Below are positions 24,152 through 35,800 of a DNA stretch of 64,000 nucleotides, piece after piece. This stretch comes from Flabesymbios commensalis (lineage: Eukaryota; Annelida; Polychaeta; Terebellida; Flabelligeridae): NCBI GenBank assembly GCA_964017125.1, contig OZ024912.1, positions 58,962,123-59,026,122 on the forward strand, read 5' to 3'. The notes beneath the pieces are model-generated. The model saw only the letters and a program-made list of their open reading frames with translations, made no database searches and was not told where the DNA came from. Both the position numbers and the translations under genes were made by a program. Each line of letters opens with the position of its first letter. Position 1 is the stretch's first letter.

Positions 24152-24262
24152 CTACAGCAGACACGAGACGTTAGTCCAATGTCGATTCAATATTGAACCA
24201 GCATCTGCAACGCTGACCCAACAATAAACCAACACTGGGTTAATATCTCGTTTTTGCCGGAT
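24152..24262. repeat. M MITE inside the hAT relic
   Basis: CAGCAGACACGAGACGTTAG on the left; mirrored AACACTGGGTTAATATCTCG on the right. Confidence 0.6.
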
Positions 24263-24729
24263 CAGGCATGTGCATGGCTGTGTTAGACAACGATGGACGA
24301 TAACCATTGCTGTAACGCCTGTGTGTTGTTTTAACAATTTTATCAGTACATCTATCTGGTCGGCTCACCATAAGTATGAATGAAAGATCAAAGGGACAAT
24401 ATACAGCTCACCGATAACAAGAACATTTGATAATGCTTTACATTGATACATGTAGATAAACTAAATTTGTTTTGCTTTTAACAATTGAATTATTAAAAAA
24501 ATTATATTATCAAAATTATTGCACTGAATAACTGAAAAAGTAAATTATAATTTTTTTTTTAACAAAACGGATGTAATTGCAATGTACTTGTCTTCAAGTA
24601 CCAAGTACTTCGTAATGTACAAGTACAAGTACATTTTTGAAGCTCAAATACAAAGTACAAGCAAGTACTCGAAAAAATGTACTTAAGTACAGGTAAGTAC
24701 ATGTACCGATGTACTTGGCCTCAACCCTG

Positions 24730-25474
24730 GTCTGGAGGGCAGTAACACCTCATTCATCTCACCATCCTGAGATTCTCCTTACCCAGTTTAGCCTATATGT
24801 GTACAAATGTGGTGTAGAACCCCATTTATTTCATTTCATAGCATTTGATACAGCCAACTAACACCTGACTCAACGTTGGCCTGACAACATTACAGCAACA
24901 TTTCAGCAAAGATCGTGTGAGTTAAGAAAGCCTTCATGGGTCTTTATCCCTAGGTCTACTGTGTGTATTGTGATTTCCATAATTGGCATTACGTAAGAGG
25001 GTGCAGTGAAAGTGCATTACGTCCACATGTGATAATGATGGATTAGGGCTACTGTATACTTCATGGCTAAGTAAGAAGAATTAAAGGCTGATAATTTACA
25101 ACTTTCTTAGGCCTATTTTAGACAGAAGAATTAAAATTGAAAATTAAGGATTTCGTGAAAATTTCTGGCTAACTGGGGCATTATAAAAGTCTCAGAAGAA
25201 GTAATAATTGCACTTTTGTAATATTAACATTGTAGTCCTGTGAAATGATTCTTTGTCAAGCATATTTCATTAGGTGCAGTGCTTCAGAACGTGTGTAAAA
25301 TCAGCAAAATGTATTATGGGAACATAATAATATAAATGCCAATGATCGATATAAAGGATATACATCTTTTCATGATAATGCATCTTAGAGTATAGATATA
25401 CATTCCCTGACACATTTATAGCTGATTTTTTGCAATGCTGTTGACAAACGTCAAGGCCCCTGGGCCTCTTGTTT
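24730..25474. other. Non-coding stretch ending in an A/C-like terminus (element D?)
   Basis: Ends CAAGGCCCCTGGGCCTCTTGT, whose palindromic GGCCCCTGGGCC foot and CTTGT end recall elements A and C. The opposite end was not found. A worn M MITE is at about 24860-24915. Repeat E copy 2 begins immediately after. Confidence 0.4.
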
Positions 25475-26568
25475 TAAGAAACAGAATAAAATATACCAAC
25501 CAGTCTTGGTTAATAATTGAAATGTTGAGCCAGACTTGAAACAACGTTGCTCAAAAATAAATATGCTAAGATTGATGGTAATTATCATAGACTACCTTGA
25601 AACAACGTTGTTCTTAACTAAATATGCTAGCTAGAGGAGCGCGCAGCGCGAGGGCTGACGCGAGATTATGCACTAGTTCTGGTATAAACCTTATAGTGCC
25701 TCTCTCTTTTCACCTGGTGAGGTAGGTGATTGTACAAGCATTGGCAAGAAGTCCAGGAGACAAGGAACCAGGGCAGAGGCGACCAGCCACCAGAGTAAGG
25801 GCAAGGACTGACCCTTTGAGATGTGCTTCCACTAAATATGCTAAGATTTATAGTAATTATTATACTACCCTACCCTACCCTATGATAATCATAACACACC
25901 ACAAGCACAATATGCAGTAGGCTATGGGGATCGCCTAAAACGGACAACGACATAGAGCTGGACGTGTTGCTCTCATAAGCACTTGACGCTGCATAAAATA
26001 AAGAATAGAAGAACCACGAGATAAAGATTATTCACCTATTGCCATGATTTATTCACCCGCGTGATGGCGAATTTATTTCTCAGAAGATTTCATCTCTGAG
26101 ACTCATTCTTGTGAACAAAGAGAGAAAAAACAGGGTTGCCTTTTCAATGTTCAGAATTTAATTGTTGCATTATGTTTGTGCATTGACTTTGCATTTGTTT
26201 TAGGGAATTAAAAATCGTCTCAACGCAATATATAGACGTCCAGTAATATTTAGCCACTGACGCGAATTAATTCAGATACAGCTGGAACTCGACAGGTTTT
26301 TTTTTCACTAGAGACTAAATCAAGGATAACAATTAAAATTGGGCAGTAAAGTTGTTTTAACAATGTGAAAGAACAACCAATATCAACAAGAATATCTGAT
26401 ATATGCCTAAGTAATGATGAACTGGAGGATACTACTTGCATTAAAAATACTCTGCCATAGGGGAGAGTGGCGAATTAATAAAGGTGAAATAAAACTAATT
26501 ATCTGGAGAATTTTAAGTGATCATTAGTGAACGTTGTAAACATTTTAATGGTCCAAAACTTTTTTTTA
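25475..26568 (+). repeat. Dispersed repeat E, copy 2
   Basis: Collinear with the copy at 12713-13565 except for a 202-bp insertion at 25629-25830 and small indels. Confidence 0.7.
25629..25830. mobile_element. 202-bp insertion with a 12-bp target-site duplication
   Basis: ACTAAATATGCT is present at 25617-25628 and again at 25831-25842; copy 1 of repeat E has the site once. The insert begins AGCTAGAGGAGCGCGCAGCG, is GC-richer than its surroundings, has an open plus-strand frame (QALARSPGDKEPG) and lacks a poly-A tail. Duplication length suggests retroposition (SINE or short cDNA). The source is unknown. Confidence 0.65.
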
Positions 26569-26589
26569 TGACATATTATCACTTTTAAT

Positions 26590-27177
26590 AGGGGATTACT
26601 GTAATATACTTTTATTTCGCGTGGAATTAATTTTCGCGCATTTCGCGCAGGGACCGTGAGCGCGAAATCATATTCCGAGCGAAATATTGGTCACCACATT
26701 AGTGTTTCGTGAACTTTGGGAGTGGGTTTTAAAGGGTGTGACTGACACTGTGCAGTCGACCGTGGTTATGTAATCCATTGGTGCGATGGTCGCGCTAACT
26801 TTTAAAAGTTTAAGTCCTAGGGCTTATATTTAAATGACTGAATGACAATATATTGGATACCCGATTGTTTTTGGTGAACATGGTGAAAGTAAAGGTCGAG
26901 TTGAAAGATGAGTTATAAATCTTTATCATTTATATTAATTTTCATAGCCAAGGTCACACATCATAACGTAGCTGAAGTATCTTTGTTGAGCTTTTCAGAA
27001 AGTATAGCACTTTAAGTAAGTTCGAAGATTTTGTCACGCTCAGTTGTATGCCCAATATTTTGTAATCGTAATTATTTGTTATACACCAGTTTGCACCAGA
27101 CTTGCTGTAATCTGGGGACGATATAATGCTCAAATGTGACATACCACCGAAGCGTTTCAGGTGCTCAGCTTGCATTT
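26590..27177. other. CGCG-rich repeat fragment, then gene-free sequence
   Basis: 26590-26700 has 'tactgtaatatactttt', 'atttcgcg' and several TTTCGCG/CGCGAAA words, like the ends of a MITE seen widely in marine invertebrates. An open minus-strand frame (26954-27175) is unassigned. Confidence 0.35.
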
Positions 27178-27253
27178 CGTCCCCTTAGATATGAAAGGGT
27201 GTATCTGCCACTTTGTAAAGTGGCAGATACACCCTTTCATATCTAAGGGGACG
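27178..27253. repeat. 76-bp almost perfect palindrome (family F, copy 1)
   Basis: 37-bp arms are perfectly complementary around a 2-base centre. The left arm starts CGTCCCCTTAGATATGAAAG and ends GTATCTGCCACTTT. A second copy of the same family is in B4GALT7 intron 3. Confidence 0.9.
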
Positions 27254-27570
27254 ATTAGTTTCAGATCAAATATGTAGGATTTCGATACATTGAGTGACAA
27301 AAGAAGTTAAAGTAGGTCACAATTCATTGAACACAGGCTGTAGGCCCACCTGCATGATCAACGTTCTAAAGAGTGGGGTCCGTCAAAAGTAAATATTATG
27401 AATCAGTAAATCGAAACGGCTGATCTGTATCATTAGAAGACACGTTTAAATATAAGGTCGCAATGAATGCCTTTGTAGTTCTGTGTTAGGCCGCATATAT
27501 CAGATTTGTTTGCGTGGATGGGGGGGCGTTCAGCTGATTGTTGTTTTGTCCAGATATAGTTGACCCTTAA

Positions 27571-27786
27571 CCCTTTCAGCGCGGGGACCGTCTTAAGACG
27601 TCAGAATCTGACGTCGAAGGACGGTCCCCGCACTGAAAGAATTGAAACATTTATAATGGCCGTAGACACAAACCATAGGTATTCAAATCAAGCGGAAAAA
27701 GCTAGCTAAGGCATTTATGATGATTTCAAATTGAAAAACCCTTTGGTCTCTGTGGTTTATACAACAATATTTCAGCGTTGTAAGGG
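27571..27786. repeat. TTAA MITE family P2, complete copy
   Basis: TTAA on the left (27567-27570), TTAG on the right. The left end CCCTTTCAGCGCGGGGACCG starts the hairpin, which closes with GGACGGTCCCCGCACTGAA around AGACGTCAGAATCTGACGTC. The right end is CAGCGTTGTAAGGG. The tail is shared with the P2 copies at 40078, 49933 and 55288. Confidence 0.8.
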
Positions 27787-27913
27787 TTAGGGCCCAACCA
27801 GCCTCTTCTGTATAGCTGATTTGAATCAGCACTTCTGAATTTAACCGTTTTGTTCAATCAACGATAATGACAATAATTATTAGGACTACAGGCGGTATCC
27901 CATTAAGTTTATT
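27787..27913. other. Short gap between elements
   Basis: Nothing recognised. Confidence 0.3.
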
Positions 27914-30900
27914 AAGTCTCCACCCACTATGTGGTGGTGGAGACTTATTGTTTTTGCTGAGTCCGCCTGCCGCCGCCGCCGCATTTTGTTTCTGCTCTCA
28001 CTCGAAACTCCCACTCGGATTATTTCCAAATATTTGCATTATGCATATTGGCCCTGGGGATTTTGCCTGGTATTTTTTTTTTGCGTTTTTCAGTTTCTTC
28101 AACAACATCCAAGATGGCTGCCAAAATCCTATGTCGCTCTCTAGAGCTTGAACAGCTTTATGGATTTGTTATGGATCAGTTTTTGGTGTGATTCTGATAA
28201 TAAAAACTGTGATTGTTCTACGTTTCAGAACTTTTGCGGATATTTCAGTTTTGTTAGCTCCCGCCGTCACCGTAGGTGAGACGAAGGGAGCTATGGATTC
28301 TACCTCCGTTTTTTTTGGCCTCTTCTTTTGCCTATAACTTTGTAAGAAAATAAGCTAGGATAACAATTTTTGGTATGTGGGTTACTTCCAGGTGGCTAAT
28401 GGACAGGTGAAAATTTTTTTAATCTGAATTCAATACGCAAGGTTGCAGAGGAGAAAATGTTGATGTTACGGCGTTGGGCCGTTGGGCCGTCCGTAAACAA
28501 TTCGTTTCCGGAGCATATCTCTGAAAGTACTTGTCCGATTGTCTTCAAATTCTACACACAACACCTCTAGGGGGTCTAGTTGTGCCTTTTGGGGTATTTG
28601 AACTTTGACCTACTTCTGGTTCAGAACTATGACCTATTTAGACGTTTTGACGCGCACTTCGTTTCCGGAGCAGATTTCGAAAAGTACTGGGCCGATGACA
28701 GTCATATTGCACATACATGTTCTCTAAGGTCCCTAGTTGTGCCTTTTCAGGTTTTTGGACCTTGACCGTGAAGTTGACCCAGCACTTTGACCTAATTTAT
28801 AACATCGGTAAATCCGACTGAAAGATTTTGCGGAATATCATGAAAACTGCTCAAGATAGCTACACCATTACTATAAAACAAATTGTGAGGTTTCAGGAGA
28901 GGATGCATCTTGAAAAATTTCAAGTCGATAAAATTAAAAATGGCCGCCTATCGGCCATTATTCACCTCGACAGGCCTTATATTGCGGAATATCATGAAAA
29001 CCGTTTAAGATAGCTACACCATTATTATCAAATAAATTGTAAGGTTTCAGGAGAGGATGCATCTTGAAAAATTTGAAGTTGATAAAATTCAAAATGGCCG
29101 CCTATCAGCCATTATTCACCTCGACAGGCCTGATATTGTGGAATATCATGAAAACCGCTCAAGATATCTACACCATTACTATAAAACAAATTGTAAGGCT
29201 TCAGGAGAGGATGCATTTTGAAAAAATTCAACTCGTCCAAGTTCAAAATGGCCGCCAATCGGCCATTATTCACTTTCACATGGCCGTTATTTGGTAAACC
29301 GTGCTAGATGGCTAGACCATTACTATAAAACAAAATGTGTGATTTCAGGAGAGGATGCATCTTGAAAAAATTCGACTCGATAAAATTCAAAATGGCCGCT
29401 TATCGGCCATTATTCACTTTCACATGGCCGTTATTTGGTCAACCGTGCTAGATGGCTAGACCATTACTGTAAAACAAAATGTGAGATTTCAGATGAGGAT
29501 GCATCTTGAAAAAATTTGACATGATCAAATTTAAAATGGCCGCCTTTTCGGCCATTATTCATTTTCACATGGCTGATATTTGGTAAACAGTGCTAGATGG
29601 CTAGACCATTACCTGATTACTATAAAACAAAGTGTGAGTTTTCGGGGGAGGATGCACCCTGAAATTTTTTAACTAACGAATTCAAAATGGCCGACAATCA
29701 GCATTATTTACCTCGATAGGCCTGATATCAGGTAAACCGTGCTAGATAGCTAGACCATTACTATAAAACAAATTCTGACGTTTCGAGAGGGGATGCCTTT
29801 TAAAAACTTTCGACTCAATCGAATTCAAAATGGCCTCCTATCGGCCACTATTTACTTTCACATTGCTGATATTTGGTAAACCGTGTTAGATAGCTGGACC
29901 ATTACTATAAAACAAAATGTGAGATTACAAGAGAGGATGCATCTTGAAAAAAATTGACTCGATCAAATTCAAAATGGCCGCCTATCGGCCATTATTCACT
30001 TTCACATAGCCGGTTTTTGGTAACCGTACTAGATGGCTAGACCATTACTATAAAACAAAATGTGAGATTTCAGGAGAGGATGCATCTTGAAAATTTTTGA
30101 CTTGATCAAATTCAAAATGGCCTCCTATCATTACTGGGATACTGATTAGGATCATTAATTTCAATGGAGGTTTGCAATCTCTGACAGACTGTCTAGTTCT
30201 TATCTTACTCTTAGACTAGGCTTCTTAGACCTAGTTGTCTTGCATCTTGATTTTTGACCTAGACTAGGACTACATTAATAACCCTATACAAAATTGCTTA
30301 AATCAAATTCTAATTCGGAGCGGGAGCTCCTGGACTTATGTAGTCTTGTTCATTTTGGCTATCATTAAAATTTGGATATTTAGCTATACACCCCTGCTCG
30401 GATTATTTCTAAATATTTGTAGTATGCATATGGGCCCTAAGGAATTCGCCCGGTAATTTTTTTTGGCGTTTTACAGCTTCAACAAAATCCAAGATGGCCG
30501 CCAAAATCCCATGTCACTCTCTAGAGCTTGAACTGCTTCGTGGATTTGTTTCGTGCTTGGTTTAAAGGAAGAACCCTACCCTTGTCGTGTGTTGATTAGT
30601 TTCTGGTGTGATTATGATGATAAAAAATTATATTTTTTTACGTTTTAGGATATTAGTTGATATTTCAGTTTTGCTCATTTTGGCTATTATCAAAATTTGG
30701 TAATATAGTTATACAGCTCAAATGTTTTCGTTTGGGTTTGCTCACTGGCCCTGAGAAAATTGTCAGGATAATTGTTTTTTCTTTTTTTCAACAAAATTCA
30801 AGATGACGTATCACATGTTACTCTCAATAGCTTGAACTGCTTCACCGATTTGTTCCAAGAAAGCAACTTACCCTGGACATATGTGATTAGATTTTGGTGT

Positions 30901-31045
30901 GATTCTGACATCACATTTTTACGTCATTTACATAAAAAAATTGTGACAGTACTGTATTTCTCTATAATTAGTGTATTTTGGTAGCTAAATTTATGTGGGC
31001 GGGTGGAGACGCAAGCTTTGCCCCTCAAATCTAGTCACTATTATA
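27914..31045 (-). mobile_element. Element B (hairpin AAGTCTCCACCC), interrupted by A copy 2
   Basis: Starts with the hairpin AAGTCTCCACCCA / GTGGTGGTGGAGACTT (27914-27946). The inverted echo GGGTGGAGACG recurs at about 31000, about 20 bp before a degraded terminus. Between these are ~300-bp internal units with 'aagatggc(t/c)gccaaaatcc', 'cactctctagagcttgaac' and 'ggtgtgattctgat' (about 28110-28250, 30490-30660, 30800-30930). Same plan as element A, so probably the same class. A2 sits at 28256-30350. Confidence 0.6.
28256..30350 (-). mobile_element. Element A, copy 2 (nine tandem units), nested in B
   Basis: Over 95% identical by eye to A1 in both unique ends. AATGGCCG marks nine units, from about 28937 to 30113; A1 has one more. 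The undisturbed B sequence at 30667 reads 'cagttttgctcattttgg', and here that sequence is split after 'cagttttg' and resumes at 'cattttgg'. The target therefore shows no duplication beyond one or two T residues. Confidence 0.75.
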
Positions 31046-31074
31046 TTTGTGGTTAAGAGCTTGAAGGGTTTTGG

Positions 31075-31430
31075 CTGGAATAATGTAGGCCCAGCGTCGC
31101 AGACGGTGGCCCAGCATTACATCAGCATTGGGCCAATGTATCGCGTTATCTGGTGTTTCTGGCGCCGGGATGTTAAAGCGTCACCAGCATAATGCAGCAG
31201 TCAGAAAATACGGTACAATCACCCAATGCTGTTTCAATGACGGACCAGTGTCGAAGACTTTGGGTCAACATTGAAACAACATTGGTTGAATGCCACGTAT
31301 TTGCGCAAAGTATCCAACAGACCCGGTGATAGATTAGTGTTGGGCCAGCGTCGTAGACGATTGACCGGCATTGAACCAGCAATGGGCTGCAATGCTGGCC
31401 CAATACTGAACGGGAATTTGGTGGATAGGC
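31075..31430. repeat. M MITE cluster
   Basis: 31075-31165 pairs with 18841-18935. 31205-31300 and 31318-31425 have GGACCAGTGTCGAAGACTTT and GGGCCAGCGTCGTAGACG cores. Open frames across them on both strands are by-products of the inverted repeats. Confidence 0.6.
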
Positions 31431-31767
31431 CTGGTACGAGCGAGAACTTTATACAGATATACATGTATAAACGTCTTGGTACGAGGCAAGTATTGAATAA
31501 ATGTTCGCCAGCTCAGGCGATGGTGGTGAAGGAATACACATCGAAGATATATTTGAACTTGTCTCCTTAATTATATCCTGGACATTTAGGATTCTGGCCC
31601 ATAAGCATGATAAGGAAGACCAATACACTGAATTTTGTCTATAACACTCAAACAGAGTGTTCGGGAACTCCTTCTCTAGTTTGCTTTAAAATTGATAAAA
31701 TATTTATTTTTCACCTTGAGGTTGTGGGTCGCGGTAATGAGACGATATGCAAACTGTGTTCATTTGA

Positions 31768-31869
31768 GTGCGATATGAGTAAATACAGCATGCGTCCAAT
31801 CAATAAGGTGTGAGCCTTCAGGCTAACACCTTATTCATTGGACATGTGCTGTATTTTCACATATCGCAC
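31768..31869. repeat. 102-bp foldback element
   Basis: Arms of about 44 bp: GTGCGATATGAG ... CCAATCAATAAGGTGT and the mirrored ACACCTTATTCATTGG ... CATATCGCAC, with a 14-base centre. A further GTGCGATATG occurs at 31957. Confidence 0.75.
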
Positions 31870-32189
31870 GAAAAATAACAACGTTTGTATTTTCTCACAC
31901 GATCAAGTCACACATGACGTAACTGTCACATATTGCATTTCAAACTACTGTTTTAGTGCGATATGGGCTGATACCGATATACGTCTCATAGTGAAAACCA
32001 CTGCACAGAGTGTGAGAAATAACTGCATGTAATACACCTGCTTGTGACTAACCACCTCACGGTTGTCTGTGTTTCGTGTTTTTTTGTGTTTCACATAGAT
32101 TTAAAACCCATCTAACGTTTTGTCTGTTTCAGGTCGCTGGCACCGACATCACTACATGTGAATAATGACCGTGATAGACCGTTTTAATG

Positions 32190-32500
32190 AACGTGATGAC
32201 GTCACTTAATGGTAGCTTGCGTAAATATAATGCGCAGTGGACCGCTGCCCATTCACCGTCATCACTGACATGGCTCCACTAGGTTCATCCTTCAATTCAA
32301 TGTGGCAGTGTTATTTATTATTAGGGTCAATACTGCGCTGAAGTGATTATACTCATTTTGATTCTGGGTAATAACAGCTGATAAATGTCCTTGAAGATAT
32401 AGCGATCATTACAAGTGCTATGGATTATTAATGTATGCGGGTATACTATTGCATATTCTAGTAAATACGTGACACGTTGCCGGCGTGGCACAGTTGAGCC
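32190..32500 (+). promoter_or_regulatory. Candidate B4GALT7 promoter / 5' UTR
   Basis: A perfect CRE-type octamer TGACGTCA lies at 32197-32204, about 300 bases upstream of the start codon. The sequence between is less repetitive than its surroundings, and no repeat family was recognised in it. No TATA box at a convincing spacing is seen. Position alone suggests promoter or 5' UTR. Confidence 0.3.
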
Positions 32501-32892
32501 ATGGCTAGAAAATTGGGCATCAACTTACTGCGCCTGGGTATATTAATCGGTTTTCTGTACACCGTGACACTCATCTATCTCCTACTAGCGCCCATCACTG
32601 AGCCACCAGACACGTGTGACTGTACTAAAGAACAAACACTCAACAACGCGGACACCTCCCTGGAACATGGGCGACATGGAGAACCGGTCCACCACGAGGA
32701 GTATCAGGAATCTCAGGAGAAAGCCAAGGTGGAGCCCGAGGAGTCGTGGGGACCCCACAAGCTGGCCGTCATCATACCTTTCAGGGACAGGTTTGACGAG
32801 CTGGTGGAGTTCGTGCCCTACATGCACAAGTTTCTAAACCAGCAGAAGGTGCGGCATCGATTTATTGTGGTCAACCAAGTGGATCACCTCAG
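32501..32892 (+). CDS. B4GALT7: B4GALT7 exon 1
   Basis: Codes residues 1-130 and two bases of Arg131; donor AG|GTAAGC. It includes the membrane anchor [20 protein letters not shown], an acidic stem, and the first beta strand with the nucleotide-binding PFRDR. Confidence 0.95.
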
Positions 32893-35800
32893 GTAAGCCG
32901 TTTTTTTGTCTATGACCGCGGCCCAACAATAAACCAACATTGGTTTAATTTCTCGTGTTTGCTGGGATGTTACCTATATCATAGGCATGTGATTGTTCGA
33001 GAGGGTGACCACATGCCTATGATCTGGGTCAATTAGTTTGAAAATACCCTTGTAGCCATCAGAAATTGTCAACCCTTGTCCTGCTAATGATACCAAATTT
33101 ATATTTAAAAAAATGTCTGCCGGTACGATGCCGTTGTGCTATTGAAATACACAAATGGGCTACATATACAATGATAGAGCGAGGGCAAAGATGATGACGT
33201 GTACATTCATTGACAACATTGATGCGTGCATACACAAATTGACTAATTTATGTCCCTTAATTTGGTATTTACTAACTTACGCAGAGTAGTAATCATTTAT
33301 TCTCTTCCACATAATAAAATTGTCACTCAGAAATGAGTTGTAGGAGGCATACATACATAAAATACATATCATAGTCACATATAACTATAGATACATACGG
33401 TATAAGCATGATAAATCGACAGTACTGTATATATGACTGTAGTTATTATTAAAAAATGCATTTGTCATAAAATACCGTATTACATACTTAAAAATGAGCG
33501 ATTAAGTTCATGGATAAAATAATGAATAAATGAATGCATAAATGAATGAATAAATGAATGAATGAATGAATGAATGAATGAATGAATGAATGAATGAATG
33601 AATGAATGAATGTAGGCATTTCTTAACTGATCTACTGCAATGCGTACATTCAGTTGAGTAAATCGGGATTGATCACTGTCCAGCAAACACGAGCCATTGA
33701 GCCAATGTTGTTTTAATGTTGGGTCATCGTCGTAGACGGTGGCCCAACTTTGAAACAACATTGTCTCAAAGGCTCGTGTTTGCTGGGCATGCAGTGACGT
33801 CAACACAAAAACTGTTGCACAAGGAAAGTTTTCTGTGGGGAGCGGTTTTCCAGGAAGACAGCTCTGGTATAATCACAGCCATGCGCGGCGCCTCGGGGAA
33901 AAAGCGCGCGGAGTCTGAAGGCGGCGCGACGAGAGCGGCCTGTAATATTCACATCCATTAAGCAGTCATTTAACCAGTTTACCTGGCCGTTTTTAGGCAG
34001 AAGCAGCGCCGATAATCACATCCTCTTCACGCCGATTTTTACCTGTAAGCGTCGCGTTCAGTGTCTCAGGCGTCGAATCAAAGGCCGATTAAGTTTGCTG
34101 CGTGGCGCAGCGGTATCGGCGCTGTCTGTATAGGCGGGCCAGCATCGGCTACGTCGGCCCAGCACACAGACGGCACCAGACCGACGCGCATTTTGATATT
34201 TTTCCGCATTGCCAGTGTTGTATTACGGGATTCGTTTTGCCGTGAATTAGCGCTGTCGGCGAGTATTTACCCGCGCTGCCTGTGACGCCGGCGATACCTT
34301 CTCAGCGGCGCCTCTCACTCGAGGTCCTATTTCCAGAGGGGTGCTTAGGACACTTCAGCTTTTAAAGCAGATCGCTTCCCCCTGGCGATAACCGGTTTGT
34401 TGACCGTCGTTTCGCCGCGCGTCGAGGCCCGCGCTGGCACTATACATGTAATTTGACCGCACCAGCTTGTTATTAGATTGGCGTGGCTGGTCTATGTGGC
34501 CCCCGGCGACGCACCTTGGTGAAGTGCGCCGCATCTCTGATGATCTAACCAAATGTGCAGTTGTCACATATCATCTGGTACTCCCCCTTTAGCTTGGCAG
34601 TGTCATCTTCATCCACTACAAGCCGCGGATTGCTGTCGCAATTCTCGACCTGTAGTGGATGAAGATGATTTGATGTGAGTGAAAAATTGAAGAAAATTGC
34701 CATGTATTGGTAAACCAGTTTCATGGACATTTTCATTCTAAAACCCTCGGTTGTAGGAAAATTTAATCTCTTTTCAGGGATGTAAAATGATGCTTTAATG
34801 CATCGTGAGGGCTTAAAGGGTTCCCTTATCCTGCCGATCGCGACAATTGTCGTTTTTAACCTGTTTTATTAGTCGATCAAATCACTGATATTGGGAACGA
34901 AATGAGTGTTCAAACATCAGTGCTCAAATGAAGCGGAAAGAGCCAACTAAGAAATTTATTATGATTCCAAATTGAAAAAAAACCCTTGGTGTCTTGGTTT
35001 GTATAAAACTATTTCAGTGCCTAAAATATTGAATAGCCATCTGTGTGATGGGGATAAAGGTTCCCTAGCAAGCAATGATTTTCTTGTATTCTCTGCGGCA
35101 CTGGATTCAATTTATTTTGATCATGTTGATGTATAAAACTTGTGATAGTGTTTTTTTATTGTAAAGCCATTTTTTAATAAACACTTCTGTAAATACTACC
35201 CTTTAAAAAATTGTATTCATTGCTGCTACAGTCAGTATATATACATCGTTTTCTATATATATACATCGTTTTCTGCTTTTGTTTTAGAAATTCATATTAG
35301 ACAAAATTGAATACTCTCAGCTATATGAGTGACAGTTATATCATTTTAATATATATATTATCTGCAAGAACGGAACAGATGTATAATGTATGTCATGGTT
35401 ACTACAAACATGACCTCGCCATTGATGAATCAACTTCATATTTTGCACAAACATATGCCTTCAGCCAAGGGGTAGTCTATGGGCATTATAATTTTATTTG
35501 ACCTGCTGGAAAGGCATCTGGTAAAAACAAGACATTGCACCAATGTTGGTTCAGAGGTGCAGCATTGCATTTTATGCAGACCACTTTCCCATCGATGGAT
35601 CAACTTCATATTTTACACAAACATTCATCGACTCAGAGGGTGGCCAATGATGATGGTTACGTAAGCCTAGACCCAGAGAGTGACCAATCAGATTGTATTT
35701 ACCTTACTAGAAGCACAGGGAACATAGATGTTGAACCAATGTTTGTTTGATGTCCAGAAAACCCAACACGGGGGACATGATGACAGTCATGTACATGTAG

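Larger units (their letters stand above)
22500..24729 (-). mobile_element. hAT transposon relic
   Basis: The right end on the plus strand is GGCCTCAACCCTG, i.e. a 5' CAGGGTTGAGGCC terminus on the minus strand, followed by a 150-bp subterminal zone packed with GTACTTG/CAAGTAC (24580-24720). A matching zone with the same motif is at 22505-22575, which places the other end near there; the exact terminus and an 8-bp target duplication were not found. Inside are the hAT transposase C terminus, a tandem array, a tetranucleotide tail and an M MITE, so it has been broken by later insertions and most of its ORF is gone. Confidence 0.65.

Noticed and set aside
33480-33806. 108-codon minus-strand frame with repeated Ile-His-Ser-Phe
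   Set aside because: Produced by the (GAAT)n microsatellite; the 61589-61831 frame is the same artefact.
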